This document shows positions 24,217 through 46,036 of a stretch of 64,000 nucleotides of DNA, one piece after another (within the stretch, counting starts at the first letter, position 1; each line of letters begins with the position of its first letter). Location of the stretch: NCBI GenBank assembly GCA_012295275.1, contig CM022672.1, positions 20,462,394 through 20,526,393 on the forward strand, read 5' to 3'. A program made the position numbers and the translations under genes. The stretch comes from Chrysomallon squamiferum (taxonomy: Eukaryota; Mollusca; Gastropoda; Neomphalida; Peltospiridae). The notes under the pieces were generated by a model that had not been told where the DNA came from, made no database searches, and saw nothing but the letters and a program-made list of their open reading frames with translations.

Positions 24217-24593
24217 CTCTAGAAGATGTTAATTACCTGTTATTACTTATTGTCTACCTAACATCTATTTTGATGAAACGTTAAGAGAATTTTATATCAG
24301 CTGTTTAATGGCACGTCTCTTTTATGATTTCTGGAGTAGTGCAACAATAATGAAATTTGTTACGCAAACAGTTCACTCGTTATAAGGACAGCCAGTTTGT
24401 AAAGATAATTCTCTATGAATTATTTAGTGGCACGTCTTTGTATTATTTCTGAAGAAGTTCAACAGTCATTAAAATATTTGAATCTATCTATATCATAATA
24501 TCTGAATTTACTCTAATTGAAAATTCTTGATGGATCTCTGAAATATTTTCTTATAATGAAAATTATTACACAGTTCACTCGTTATAAGGACTG

Positions 24594-29760
<5,167 letters not shown>

Positions 29761-30018
29761 TAAACAAATTGTATTTATTGCTTTGGGAATTGTCATTTAG
29801 TAAAGAAGAATAAAAAATTCTAACATTTTATACACACAATAATTTCATTAGTCATTTCAAGTAATTTATTCAGTGGAGAATGTCACTGTTACCGAAAGTT
29901 TTAAAAAGTGACGAAATTCTTACATAGTGGGGTAAGCTATGTGGAGTTAGATACTTTTATCCATATCAGATTAAATACTAATGTAAACAACTATAAGAGC
30001 GAAAAATATTAATAGTTT

Positions 30019-30020
<2 letters not shown>

Positions 30021-30078
<58 letters not shown>

Positions 30079-30090
30079 GTAATAATAATA
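30021..30090. repeat. (AAT)n microsatellite
   Basis: Upstream of copy 3. A near-identical run and flanks are at 37830-37894 upstream of copy 4. Confidence 0.97.
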
Positions 30091-30299
30091 TTTGTTGGTT
30101 AGTTTGAATCGAAACTGGCTGGTCGCCATTTGTAATTTGTTTCACAGCCTTAAATGATTCTGACATTTCAGATACTTTCTTTCTCATAATATCACGGTTA
30201 AATGTTAACACTCATCAAGACATAGTTTTTTTTTTATATATTATTTAACAACAGTCTGATTACATTTTAATCAATGTAAATATTGTATATCATCTTTAC

Positions 30300-30350
30300 C
30301 TGTGCGACTTTCGTGTTGCACGTATACTTCCTTGTTTCGAATGACGAATT
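30300..30350 (-). other. second conserved 5' noncoding exon upstream of copy 3
   Basis: Repeats the CACAG|GTAAAG donor block of 29720 about 580 bases further upstream. It may be an alternative first exon or a relic of a deleted gene body. Confidence 0.4.
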
Positions 30351-30853
30351 GTTGTTATATCATTGTGTGTTCCCAGGTACCAATATATGCAAATTGACAA
30401 GGTCAGTTACGCGTTCAAACTGTAAAATGTTGTTGTTCTTGTTTCTATGCTGAATATGTCAACGAATATAAACTCCAAGTTTGATACAAATATCTGCGAA
30501 GAGTGTATGTTAATATCAGCTATATGAAAGATCGATTAGATAAAAAAGAAAAGTGTTCCATAATGTTATTCTAATTAATTTATTCAGTGAAGAATATCAT
30601 TGTTACTAGAAGTTTTACAAATTATAACGGAATTCTTACAAAGTTAATAAGCTATGTCACGTTTCTAGAGTTAAATATTTTTATTCGTATATGTTAGTTG
30701 ATGGAATGAAAATACATCTTACGTTTTAATTTTAAGGCATTTTTGCATTTTTTAAAACGTTTTTGTTTTTTGTTTCGGTCTCGTATAATTTAATATAAAG
30801 GCAAACAAAAAGAAATGCTAATATATAACATTATTTATATTATATCATCCGAT

Positions 30854-31222
30854 GGTTCTGCTGGAGAAAGTTGAGGATGTTTGGGCCGACACAATTGCCG
30901 ACAGTCCTCAGGATGAAAAGCTAACATTACTAATGGACTACGTCACACCTGGATAGAAGGGCCATGGACTCCAGAAATATGGAACCATTTTGGCAATGAC
31001 AGTCACAGGACAAATAACCACTTGAAAGGATGGCGCCATAAAATCAATCAAATCGGCCAGAAGAGTCCTCCGAACATATTTGAGGCTGTAGGTCTATTGA
31101 AACGTGAGCAGTCTACAGTCCTAGTCAAACTACAGCAGTTAGATGGTCACTGGCGAGCTCCGGCACGAAAACGAAAATACCGAGCTGTCGATGCCAGAAT
31201 CCGGTCTCTGAAAGACGAGTAG
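30854..31222 (+). mobile_element. MULE-type transposase C-terminal relic
   Basis: On the plus strand, LEKVEDVWADTIADSPQDEK continues, after a one-base frame slip near TACGTCACACC, into TWIEGPWTPEIWNHFGNDSH and then TNNHLKGWRHKINQ. It ends RKYRAVDARIRSLKDE and a stop. The W..F..RTNNHLEGWH...HPNIFE..LL..EQ...V....L pattern is typical of the C-terminus of MULE/FLYWCH transposases. The rest of the element is missing. Copies are at 51389-51758 and, shorter, at 44166-44291. Confidence 0.7.
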
Positions 31223-31539
31223 ATCAGCCACAACATGACAGACATGGAGTACACTGACCACGTCGGCGAGCTTTTGCATTTCAACAGAAAGCTACGAGAA
31301 TCAACGGAAATATTATTTAAAATAAATCACCTTCATTTGCTTTCCTTCTTCATTTTTTTTCATCATTTCATTCTTTAATTCTTTCTTTATTTATTTGCTA
31401 TTTTGTTGGTTTATTTATTTATTTGTTTATTCTGTGGTTTGTTGTTCTCTCATGTATACACTTCTCTTTGAAAATTTAATTTTTTCTGTATCTTGTAATA
31501 GTTGTAGTCGCCGTTATTGTCATACTGTCACACAGACTA

Positions 31540-33026
31540 AAAACAGATAATTAATTATATTGGTTTTCTGAAATATTATTAATCAGTTTTGAGGAAAATC
31601 TTTGAAAGACGTTTATAATATAGCAATGTTAACAATAATGGAATACATTTATTATTATTATTATTATTATATAAAATCAGTGAAAGTTTCATGTTGTTGG
31701 CGTTTATTATAAAAAGATATTTTCTCATATAAATAAATAAATAAGAAACCAATTAATTAGATTAACATTAAAACAAAAAGAACAATATAAAATAAAATAA
31801 AATAAAATAAAATAAAATAAATAAATAAAGAAAACTTAAAAAAAAGAAAAGAAAAAAGAATAATTTAAAGAAGCAATCAAACAAACAAAAACAGTTTTTT
31901 TTTTACATTTGTTTCAGTTAAAAATTGAATTGAATTAATAAATGAATATTTAACAATAGTTTTAATTTATTCTGTGTTAGTTATATGCCTTCTGATCATA
32001 ATAAAAGAAAAGGAAAACATCTTTTGCCATATAAAACTAATATTTATAAATTACAAATAAAAGACTTGACGTAGTTATCGGCAACCAGCATTTTTGAATT
32101 TACATCTATGTTCATTTTTTAATGAGTTGTAGGGACATAAACAAATAATCACCACATAGAAAAACAGGTAAATGGCCGGAACTTAAAAACTATCATATGG
32201 ATTTACTTCAAATATTGAGTGAATAAAGACAATAAACTGTTCTATTATTAAATTCAATTTCAGGTATGAAATAGCATGTAACTGTATTACTGAACTCACT
32301 ATCAAACAAACAACACAGATCAAGAGCAATTTTTATTTCAAAGCAAATAATAATGTGGTTAACAATGTTAAAAAATGTTAAAAAAACACACGATACTGCA
32401 CATTTTGTACTGTTAGATAATCGAACGGGATAGATGTTATTATTATTATTTTTAAAACGTACTCTATGATCATAATTTGAGACCAAGACCATGTTAATAC
32501 AATCTCCTTATATCATATAAGTACAAATATTAATAAAGGACAAAGACATATTTACAAACTGAATATTAAAGATTGTTTTTTTTTTTCTAGATACCTCTGG
32601 AACAGTGCTTCTCATATGGATGGTACTCGGCTTTAGTTTCGTAAATTGTTTCAATTAGTGCTACTATAAAAGTATAATGGTCAAAAACGATAATGACAAA
32701 CTGGTGAGCTTGGACTCTGAGAACCACTGCTCTAGAAGATGTTAATTATCTGTTATTACTTATTGTCTACCTAACATCTGTTTTGATGAAACGTTCAGAG
32801 AATTTTATATCAGCTGTTTAATGGCACGTCTGCTTTTATGATTTCTGGAGTAGTGCAACAATAATGAAATTTATTACGCAAACAGTTCACTCGTTATAAG
32901 GACAGTCAGTTTGTAAAGAGAATTCTCTATGAATTATTTAGTGGCACTTCTCTGTATTATTTCTGAAGAAGTTCAACAGTCATTAAAATATTTGAATCTA
33001 TCTATATCATAATATCTGAATTTACT
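31540..33026 (-). other. 3' flank of array copy 4
   Basis: Begins with the shared unit-junction sequence and matches 9,941-12,462 and 44,550-46,030 in order. It includes the MITE at 32603-32729 and a run of AAATA repeats near 31,790. No exon seen. Confidence 0.6.
32603..32729. mobile_element. hAT-type MITE (copy 4)
   Basis: A 127-base element with ends CAGTGCTTCTCA and TGAGAACCACTG, flanked by CTCTGGAA and CTCTAGAA (7 of 8 identical). Confidence 0.72.
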
Positions 33027-33469
33027 CTAATTGAAAATTCTTGATGGATCTCTGAAATATTTCCCGTAACGCGATACCCCTGGTGAATCAGAATCACCTT
33101 TTTCAAATGTGCAGTGAAACCTTACAAAATTTGGATTTCGAAGTCCTTCATGGCCAGAAGTGGGGAATTTATTCCTGATGCAGAATTGGGATGCCTTTTC
33201 AACCGTTTCCTTTGTTAGATCAATTACTAAGCAATTTGTGTTACGTTTTTTGTTTTCGCCTCTCTCGTGACCCACAAACGTGAACAGCACGTCGCTTTTG
33301 ACATCACAAAACAAAACAGGCGGAGGTGGCGTCCTGTTGTCAAGATTTAGCTCAAGAACAATAACATCCAGTTGTTCCTCACTGTAGAGTACGGAATGAA
33401 AGGTGAATATCACTGACGTGTTTCCAGTATCTTCACTTTCAAAACTGATGTAAATTCATCGGATTATCT
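33027..33469 (-). pseudogene. protease exon 6 remnant (copy 4)
   Basis: Homologous to exon 6 but truncated after GVSRYGK, where it runs directly into 3'-flank sequence, so about 70 C-terminal residues are deleted. A deletion near 33,450 also breaks the frame just after the acceptor. The Ser motif reads GDSDSPG rather than GASGSPG, so the oxyanion-hole region is altered. Confidence 0.8.
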
Positions 33470-34179
33470 GAATAATGAAATAATATAACAGAATTATTGG
33501 TACATGAACACTGCCATCCATACTTAACTATTTCGCTATATACATAAACAGTTATCTATTTAAGCATTATCTATGCATATATCTATTTATGTGTCTCTCC
33601 ATAACAAGTGAGAAAATAGTCCTCACTGATGTTTAACACGTTACACCTCAAACAAATAAAAAAAAAATAAAAAAATAAAAAATTAACAGAAATATGGATA
33701 TTGTCTGTTATCTCCAATATTTCTTAGATAAAGCCAAAATCAAAATTAGATATAGAAAATTGCAATTCTGGAAATCCATGTGAGTGATTGCAAATATCAT
33801 TTTTTTATTTGTGGTTTCAAGATATTAAGTGTTAACAATCAGTAAAGTTGTATATTTTGGGTATATGTGTTTTGGTGGGTGTGTTTTTTTCCCACCGGAT
33901 ATATGCATTTCAATTTATCAGAAAAAATATAAATAATACAAAGCAGGACTAAAAGGAGCGACAATTAATTATCAGTTTAATGTTCCTGAAAATATATTTG
34001 CAGATATAAACATAATACAAATGTTTCCTCATGAAAGACCAAATAAAACTTACCATGTAAATGTGGTTTCACAATGTGATGTGCAGTCATTATGTAATGA
34101 TCTTATACAAGGAAACCAGTTGCTGTTGCGAGAGGAGTGGTGATTTTACCAACTGATTTACCAAAGTCGACAATCATTT

Positions 34180-37125
<2,946 letters not shown>

Positions 37126-37828
37126 CTACAATAGAAATACCAGTAACAGAAATAAAATAAAAGTTTAAAAGTTATGTACAATCACAAATGTATGATTGTA
37201 TGCATGTTTCTATGTATCCACATATGTCGGTATGTATATGTGTATGTATTGCATAGTATTGCACTGCATTGTACCGTATGTTCTGTGGGTATATGTGTAG
37301 GTGTACATACGGGTATGTCTGTATATGTGTTGGTGTGTTGGAATCCACACTTTCTGGTCGCCATTTGTAATTTTTTCATAGTCTTAAATCATTCTGACAT
37401 TTCAGATACTTTCTTTCTCATAATATCAAGGTTAAATGTTAACACTCATCAAGACAAAGTTTTTGTATATGTAATTTTACAACAGTCTGATTACATTTTA
37501 ATCAAAGTAAACATTGTATAACATCTTTACCTGTGCGACTTTCGTGCTTCACGTATACTTCCTTGTTTCTATAAACAAGTTGTATTTATTGCTTTGGGAA
37601 TTGTCATTTAGTAAAGAAGAATAAAAATTCTAACATTTTATACACACAATAATTTCATTAGTCATTTCAAGTAATTTATTCAGTGGAGAATGTCACTGTT
37701 ACTGAAAGTTTTAAAAAGTGACGAAATTCTTACATAGTGGGCTAAGCTATGTGGAGTTAGATACTTTTATCCATATCAGATTAAATACCAATGTAAACAA
37801 CTATAAGAGCGAAAAATATTAATAGTTT

Positions 37829-37829
<1 letters not shown>

Positions 37830-37885
<56 letters not shown>

Positions 37886-37894
37886 GTAATAATA
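37830..37894. repeat. (AAT)n microsatellite
   Basis: Upstream of copy 4. Flanks are nearly identical to 29,820-30,240, including the conserved first-exon blocks at about 37531 and 38107. Confidence 0.97.
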
Positions 37895-38559
37895 ATATTT
37901 GTTGGTTAGTTTGAATCGAAACTGGCTGGTCGCCATTTGTAATTTGTTTCACAGCCTTAAATGATTCTGACATTTCAGATACTTTCTTTCTCATAATATC
38001 ACGGTTAAATGTTAACACTCATCAAGACATAGTTTTTTTTTTATATATTATTTAACAACAGTCTGATTACATTTTAATCAATGTAAATATTGTATAACAT
38101 CTTTACCTGTGCGACTTTCGTGTTGCACAAATACTTCCTAGTTTCGAATGACAAATTGTTGTTATATCACTGTGTATTCCCAGTTACCAATATATGCAAA
38201 TTAACAAGGTCAGTTACGCGGTTAACTGTAAAATGTTGTTGTTGTTGTTTCTATGCTGCATATGTCAACGAATATAAACTCTAAGTTTGATACAAATATC
38301 TGCGAAGAGTGTATGTTAATATCAGCTATGTGAAAGATCGATTAGATAAAAAAGAAAAGTGTTCCAGAATATTATTCTAATTAATTTATTCAGTGAAATA
38401 CCAATGTAAACAATGTCATTCTTACTTTGAATAATTTTGCAAATTATAACGGAATTCTAATAATAAAGTTTTATTGGTTGGTTTGAATAAACTGGCGTCG
38501 CCATTTGTCACGTTTCTAGAGTTAAATATTTTATACTTCGTATATATGTTAAATGTTGA

Positions 38560-39250
38560 TGGATCCAGTCAAAATTTTTGTATATGTAATACAGTATGAT
38601 TAGATTTTAATCAAAGTAAACATGATATAACATCTTTACCTGTGCGATTTTCGCAGGCTTACGTATATTTTCTTTTTTCGAATGACGAATTATATTTATA
38701 GCTTTCGGAATTCCCAGTTACTAATATATACAAGATGACAAGGTCAGTTACGCTGTGAAACTGTAAAATTTATACATGATACACATACAGTTCTTTTGTT
38801 ATTGCATTTGCTGTATTTAAATATTATTATTTTTATTATTATTGTTGTCGTTGTTGTTGCTGTTTTGTTGAAGTTGTTATTGTTATTGTTCTCCTTGTTA
38901 CTATGCTGCATATATCATCGAATATTACTGATATACAAATATTTACGAAGAGTATATGTTAATATATCAGCAATCTGAACGATGGATTAGATAAAAAAGA
39001 AAAGTTTTCCTGAATGTTATTTTAACTAATTTATTCACTATTACTAGAAGTTTTACAAATGATGATGGAATTCTTACAAAGTTGGGTCAGCTATGTCTCG
39101 TGTTTAGAGTTAAATATTTTCATTTGTATATGTTAGTTGCTGGAATAATAATACATTTTATGTTTTAATTTTAAGGCTTTTTGCTTCTTTTTTTTTTAAA
39201 TTTCCTTTTTTGTTTCATCCTCATATAATTTTAAATAAAGATTAACAAAA
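38560..39250 (-). other. orphan 5' region (first-exon donor at 38640) without gene body
   Basis: Matches the 17,040-17,720 region upstream of copy 1, including the GCGAAAATCGCACAG|GTAAAG first exon. Only copy 4 lies downstream, and that already has two such exons. It is probably left by an unequal exchange. Confidence 0.5.
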
Positions 39251-39299
39251 AGAAATGCTAGTAAATAACATTATTTGTATACCAGGATATCATGTTTAA

Positions 39300-39667
39300 A
39301 CAACAGAGTCATATTTGCTAATATTCAATTAAATAAAGGATTGTATTAACATATAACTGACACAGAATAACTTAAAACGTTTGTTAGAACAAACAACTCA
39401 AATGTTTTATCTGCTAGGCAGCTATTATGTTTATTTCTAATCATTTTCCTTACTGTTATATATATATATATGTATGTAAATTAATAATAATAACAACAAC
39501 AATAAGATAGGGATATCGTTTAAGTCGTTTGGTATATAGTCATAATATACAAGTATAAAAGATTACTGAATCTTTTAAAAATCATGTTCATTCTATTTTT
39601 AACTGAAATTATTTTGATATAAAGATATAAAATGATAATTCGTATATAATCAGAATAGTTTCTATTA

Positions 39668-39702
<35 letters not shown>

Positions 39703-39760
39703 TTTTTTTTATTTTTTTTTTTTAATTATAACCTGCCGCGGCAAGCGAAATACTTTATAC
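39300..39760. repeat. inverted duplicate of 17,790-18,200
   Basis: Reads as the reverse complement of the segment downstream of 17,790, including the TATCTGCTAGGCAGCTATTA and CCTGCCGCGGCAAG blocks. It joins the orphan 5' region to the 3' remnant of copy 5. Confidence 0.65.
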
Positions 39761-40444
39761 GATAAGCCTTTTCAAGATAGCTTTATAATAGTAAAGTTCT
39801 TGATGTATGTCAAAACCATTTATTATAATGAAAATTATTACACAATCAATTCACTCGTTATAAGGACCGTCAGTTTGTAAAGTACACCTCAAAGAAAAAA
39901 AAAAAAAATAATAATAATAAAAATAATAATAATAATAATAAAAATTAACAGAAATATGGATATTGTCCGTTATCGATCAAAATTGTTACCTCCAATATTT
40001 TTTAGATAAAACCAAAATCAAAATTAGATATAGAAAATTGCAATTCTGGAAATCCATGTGAGTGATTGCAAATATCAATTTTTTATTTGTGGTTTCAAGA
40101 TATTAAGTGTTAACAATCAGTAAAGTTGTATATTTTGGGTGTATGTGTTTTGGTGGGTGTGTTTTTTTCCCACCGGATATATGCATTTCAATTTATCAAT
40201 TTCAATATAAATAATACAAAGCAGGACTAAAAGGAGCGACAATTAATTATCAGTTTAATGTTCCTGAAAATATATTTGCAGATATAAACATAATACAAAT
40301 GTTTCCTCATGAAAGACCAAATAAAACTTACCATGTAAAAGTGGTTACACAATGTGATGTGCAGTCATTGTGTAATGATCTTATACAAGGAAACCAGTTG
40401 CTGTTGCGACAGGGGTGATGATTTTACCAACTGGACAATCATTT

Positions 40445-40898
40445 TCAGAAATTGCAACTCGTCAATACACCACCGGACATTTTAGAAAATCCTCTAAAAT
40501 CTGTAACCAAAACGAAAACCTCAAATGCTTTCTTACTGTGTAAAAACTTTGACACGCAAATTTGTTTTAGAAAAACACAAACAACAACAACAAAACAACA
40601 ACAAACAAACAAACAAACAAACAAAACAAACACTAAGAAGGAAACACACCTAAGAATCACCAAACAAAACCTAACAAATAACCAATCAAAAGAGCAACAA
40701 ACTACATAATTTTATTTTTGTGTTGGTGTTTTTGGTATTTTATATTTGTTTGTTTGGATAGATAGATAGATAGATAGATAGAGAGACAGATTTACCCATA
40801 GCAAATAAAAAGCAGTAACATTTAATATTAGGTGTACTGAGATATAATTAAACTTTTATTTAATCAAATTATAAAATAATGTCTATGCTGATGATGAA

Positions 40899-40946
<48 letters not shown>

Positions 40947-43211
40947 TCTTTGATCATGATATATTAATAATGATAAAACTATGATGACGAAGATAATAAT
41001 AATTATTTTGATGCTGATGATGAAAATAATATAACAATGATCATATATTATTATGATGAAGATATTAATATAATATAATGCAGTACAGTACAATACAATA
41101 TAATACAATATAATATAATATAATATAATACAATATAATACAATATAATACAATATAATATAATATAATATAATATAATATAATATAATATAAAGATAAT
41201 GATAGCATAATGATAATGTTGATGAAGAAACAAACAGTAACTGTACAGACCTGGTTCGGGTTTTGTATGTTTCATGCTTTCTGTTGCTATGTATTCCACT
41301 GTGCATCCTCTGCCAAGCTGTACAATACCAGGCCCTCCATGGCCCGTGGCTTTCACTTTGACTCCAGTGGATGATCTTTCTCTTTCAACTAACAAAAAAG
41401 AAAGAAAACAATAAAATAATAATAATAATTATAATGAAAAACATTGAAAAAAAAAAATAAAAGAAAGAAAGAAAAATAATTAATACATTTTTGACAAGTT
41501 AACAAGTTCAGTCATTCGCGTCGTTCATTTCTTCATTTTGTTTATTTCTATTATTTCTATTATTATTATTATTATTATTATTACTATTATTATTATCTTA
41601 TAGGAAATACTGATACTTCACTTTGTGTTTGCTTATTTGAGGCAAATTTGTGGTTTCCTATAAATATAATGCTTGATTTTGGTCCTAATTGAATAATGCC
41701 TCCATCCTTAGCAGTTAGATCCAGATTGCCTGTACAGCATCAAAAAAAAAAAAAAAAAAAAAAAAATATCTGTATTATGGAGAATGGAAATAAAATAAAA
41801 TAATACTAATCCTGTGACAGAAAACAGACTTATGTGTCTTACTTGTAGAACGTCGAAAACATAACATCTATTGTCACAGAAAACAGATATATATGTATTA
41901 CATAAAGAACGTCAAAAACAAAACTTATCTTTTTCATAGAAAAGAGATATGATATATCTGTATTGCTTGTAAAATGACAAAAAGAATACTTAACTCTAGT
42001 CACAGAAAACAGATATATCTGTATTAGTTGTGGAACGTTAGAAACAATACTAAATTATCGTATTATAGTAGAAAACGTTCAGACATATTTGTAGAAGGTC
42101 AAACAATCAAACAATCATAAAGTTTTGAATTATTATAGAAAATATTCAGAAACATCAATATTAATCGTAGAACGTCCAAAATAATATCAACACTTGTCCT
42201 GTCACATATAGTGGTCAGAAATATCTGTCTTGCTTGTAGAAGGAGAATGTTTTTATACATAAGAAAAACCTTGATATTTTTCTTTTCTGAAATGGATAAA
42301 GAAATATATTAAATATAGGGGACTATCACCAGAGTGAATTATCAATTGTTGTTACGATAAAAACTGGACATTAGAAATAAATACAACAACTTTTCGAACA
42401 ATAATATACCTAGTTCATTTAATGGTACAACTAAAAGTACAGTTTAAGAGAATATATATTTCAAACACACACACGCACATGCTCACGCACGCACACACAC
42501 ACAGAGGGACTTAGTTACCTGTTTCGTTCATTGTTATGTCCTGATTGGAAATTATCTCTTCTCTGTTTACATCATCGCGAATCGATGGCATTGTCGGGTC
42601 AGCCTTTATCATAAAGATGTGCGTGAAAAAACAACAATAATAAATCCATAATTATTTGAACTTTGAAGAAAACAAGATTATTTCATATATTTTTTAATTC
42701 ATTTTTTTGTTTTTCATTTTTATTTTTATTTTTTTGTTAAATAAATATATTGATACAGTCTACGCCTATCTTGTTGACAAACATTAGAAACGAATAACTG
42801 AACTTCAAAACTATTTTGAATGAAGATAACACACACATACATTTGAATATGTGTATGTATATACGTTTGTATATATGTATTTTTTATTTGTTTAGGTATG
42901 TATATATGTATGTATACAAGTATGTAGTATATGAGCATATTTAAATATGTTCATGAGTGTATGTGTGTGTGTATTTAGATACATACAAAAATATATGTAA
43001 CTAAGTAGAAATATAAAATGTGTTTAAAAGGCAATGGATCGAGAACGCGTATATTTACAGGAGATGATACTTTAGGCTGTTGTACTTCACTGGATGACAC
43101 ATAATTATCGCTAGTCGTTTGTTTATCATTAAAGACGAGCTCATCTTTACCACGTGGATGTTTTTCTTGCTGTGGTCGTTGTGTTTGTGTTTTACAACAA
43201 ATGTTACCCAT
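40445..43211 (-). CDS. protease-less double-RHIM protein, array copy 5
   Basis: Exons 43059-43211, 42519-42603, 41622-41729, 41251-41388 and the start of 40332-40500. All are open, in phase, with splice sites present (exon 3 donor GTGAAG). TGA at 40445-40447 ends the frame about 17 residues into exon 5, giving 179 residues. N-terminus MGNICCKTQTQRPQQEKH: Gly2, Cys5 and Cys6 fit dual lipidation. RHIM-like cores IIQLGPKSSI and IVQLGRGCTV. No exon 6 is present: the 3' flank near 39,880 joins directly to sequence upstream of exon 5. First noncoding exon donor near 44018. Same architecture as copy 6, and close to it in sequence. Confidence 0.52.
41079..41193. repeat. (TATAA/TACAA)n pentanucleotide repeat
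   Basis: Five-base units just downstream of exon 4. The homologous run is about 50 bases in copy 4 (34,791-34,842) and about 145 in copy 6 (47,820-47,966), so it is expanding or contracting between copies. Confidence 0.9.
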
Positions 43212-43529
43212 CTACAAAAGAAATACCAGTAACAGAAAGAAATTAAAAGTTTAAAAGTGATGTACAATCACAAATGTATGATTGTATGCATGTTTCTATG
43301 TATCCACATATGTCAGTATGTATATGTGTATGTATTGCATTGTATTGTACTTCATTGTACTGTATGTTCATATCTACAATAGAAACACCAGTAACGGAAA
43401 TAAAATAAAAGTCTTAAAATAATATACTCACAAAAATGTATGCATATACGTCTGTATATCAGTATGTATGTATTTTAGGATTTGAATATTTTCTGTCTAA
43501 TGTACGTCAGATTAGACTATGCACATAGA

Positions 43530-43635
43530 CAATATTCGGGAACGCACTGACTAAGGAGGAAACGTCAAGTCTCGACTTCACGAACCACGAGACTCGAATC
43601 TATGATAGCCATTCGCCTGCACCCCGAAGGCGGAC
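43530..43635 (-). repeat. tRNA-derived SINE-like element (copy 5)
   Basis: The minus strand carries CCGCCTTCGGGGTGCAGGCG, then a B-box-like GATTCGAGTC and a tail region GTCAGTGCGTTCCCGAATAT. A matching copy is at 50341-50445, and a shorter head at 16585-16652. Confidence 0.42.
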
Positions 43636-44165
43636 ATATATATATATATATATAAATAGCATTTTATTGTAGTGTATGTGTGTATGAATATGTGTCTGTT
43701 TGTATATAGGTTTGCAATTGTTATACTATTTGCATTGTGTTGTGTTGTATTGTATTGTAGTATGTATGTGTGTGTTTGTGTGTAAGTATATGTGTAGATT
43801 TGAATGATAACTGTAGATATGTTTGAACCGAAACTGGCTGGTCGACATTTATCATTTGTTTTTCATAGCCTGAAATGATACTGACATTTCAAATACTTTC
43901 TTTCTCACAATATTACGGTTAAATGTTAACATTCAACAAGACATAATTTTTGAATATATAATTTTACAACAGTCTGATTACATTTTAATCAATGTAAATA
44001 TTGTATATCATCTTTACCTGTGCGACTTTCGTGTTGCACGTATACTTCCTTGTTTCGAATGACGAATTGTTGTTATATCATTGTGTATTCTCAGTTTCCA
44101 ATACATGCAAATTGACAAGGTCAGTAACGCGATGAAACTGTAAAATGTTGTTGTTGTTGTTGTTA

Positions 44166-44291
44166 GTGAAACGTGAGCAGTCTACAGTGGAAGTCAAAGT
44201 ACAGCAGTTAGATGGTCACTGGCGAGCTCCAGCACGAAAACGAAAATACCGAGCTGTCGATGCCAGAATCCGGTCTGTGAAAGACGAGTAG
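44166..44291 (+). mobile_element. MULE transposase relic, short copy
   Basis: Only the last about 40 codons (KREQSTVEVK to RIRSVKDE and the stop) remain. It is joined at its 5' side to a GTT repeat upstream of copy 5. Confidence 0.65.
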
Positions 44292-44544
44292 ATCAGCCAC
44301 AACATGACAGACATGGAGTACACTGACCACGTCATCAACGAGAATCAACGGAAATATTATTTAAAATAAATCACCTTCTTCGTTTTGTTTTCCTCGTTTC
44401 ATTCTTTAATTCTTTCTTTCTTTATTTGCTATTTTGTTGGTTTATTTATTTATTCAGTGGTTTGTTGCTCTGTCATGTATGTTCTTCGCTTTGAAAATTT
44501 AATTTTTTCTGTATCTTGTAATAGTTGTAGTCGCCGTTATTGTC

Positions 44545-46036
44545 ATACTGTCACACAGACTAAAAACAGATAATTAATTATATTGGTTTTCTGAAATATA
44601 ATTAATCAGTTTTGAGGAAAATCTTTGAAAGACGTTTATAATATAGCAATGTTAACAATAATGGAATACATTTATTATTATTATTATTATTATATAAAAT
44701 CAGTGAAAGTTTCATGTTGTTGGCGTTTATTATAAAAAAGATATTTTCTCATATAAATAAATAAATAAGAAACCAATTAATTAGATTAACATTAAAACAA
44801 AAAGAACAATATAAAATAAAATAAAATAAAATAAAATAAAATAAATAAAGAAATAAAGAAAATTTAAAAAAAAGAAAAGAAAAAAGAATAATTTAAAGAA
44901 GCAATCAAACAAACAAAAACAGTTGTTTTTTTTACATTTGATTCAGTTAAAAATTGAATTGAATTAATAAATGAATATTTAACAATAGTTTTAATTTATT
45001 CTATGTTAGTTATATGCCTTCTTATCATAATAAAAAGAAAAAGGAAAACATCTTTTGCCATATAAATCTAATATTTATAAATCACAAATAAAAGACTTGA
45101 CGTAGTTATCGGTAACCAACATTTTTGAATTTACATCTGTTTTCATTTTTTCATGAGTTGTAGGGACATAAACAATTAATCACCACAGAGTAAAACAGGT
45201 AAATGGCCGCAACTTAAAAACTATCATATGGATTTGCTTCAAATATTGAGTGAATAAAGACAATAAACTGTTCTATTATTAAATTCAATGTCAGGTATGA
45301 AATAGCATGTAACTGTAGTACTGAACTCATTATCAAACAAACAACACAGATCAAGAGCAATTTTTTCCCCAAGCAAATGTTGCTGTAAGCCGAGTTAAAA
45401 GATGTTAAAAAAACACACGATACTGCACATTTTGTACGGGATAGATGTTATTATTATTATTTTTAAAACGTACTCTATGATCATAATTTGAGACCAACAC
45501 CATGTTAATACAATCTCCTTATATCATATAAGTACAAATATTAATAAAGGACACAGACATATTTACAAACTGAATATTAAAGATTGTTTTTTTTTTTCTA
45601 GATACCCCTGGAACAGTGCTTCTCATATGGATGGTACTCGGCTTTAGTTTCGTAAATTGTTTCAATTAGTGCTACTATAAAAGTATAATGGTCAAAAACG
45701 ATAATGACAAAATGGTGAGCTTGGACTCTGAGAACCACTGCTCTAGAAGATGTTAATTATCTGTTATTACTTATTGTCTACCTAACATCTGTTTTGATGA
45801 AACGTTCAGAGAATTTTATATCAGCTGTTTAATGGCACGTCTCTTTTATGATTTCTGGAGTAGTGCAACAATAATGAAATTTATTACGCTAACAGTTCAC
45901 TCGTTATAAGAACAGTCAGTTTATAAAGAGAATTCTCTATGAATTATTTAGCGGCACGTCTTTGTATTATTTCTGAAGAAGTTCAACAGTCATTAAAATA
46001 TTTGAATCTATCTATATCATAATATCTGAATTTACT
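44545..46036 (-). other. 3' flank of array copy 6
   Basis: Same block order as 31,540-33,026, with the shared junction sequence, AAATA repeats and the MITE at 45614-45740. No exon seen. Confidence 0.6.
45614..45740. mobile_element. hAT-type MITE (copy 6)
   Basis: A 127-base element with CAGTGCTTCTCA and TGAGAACCACTG ends, at the homologous position. Confidence 0.7.
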
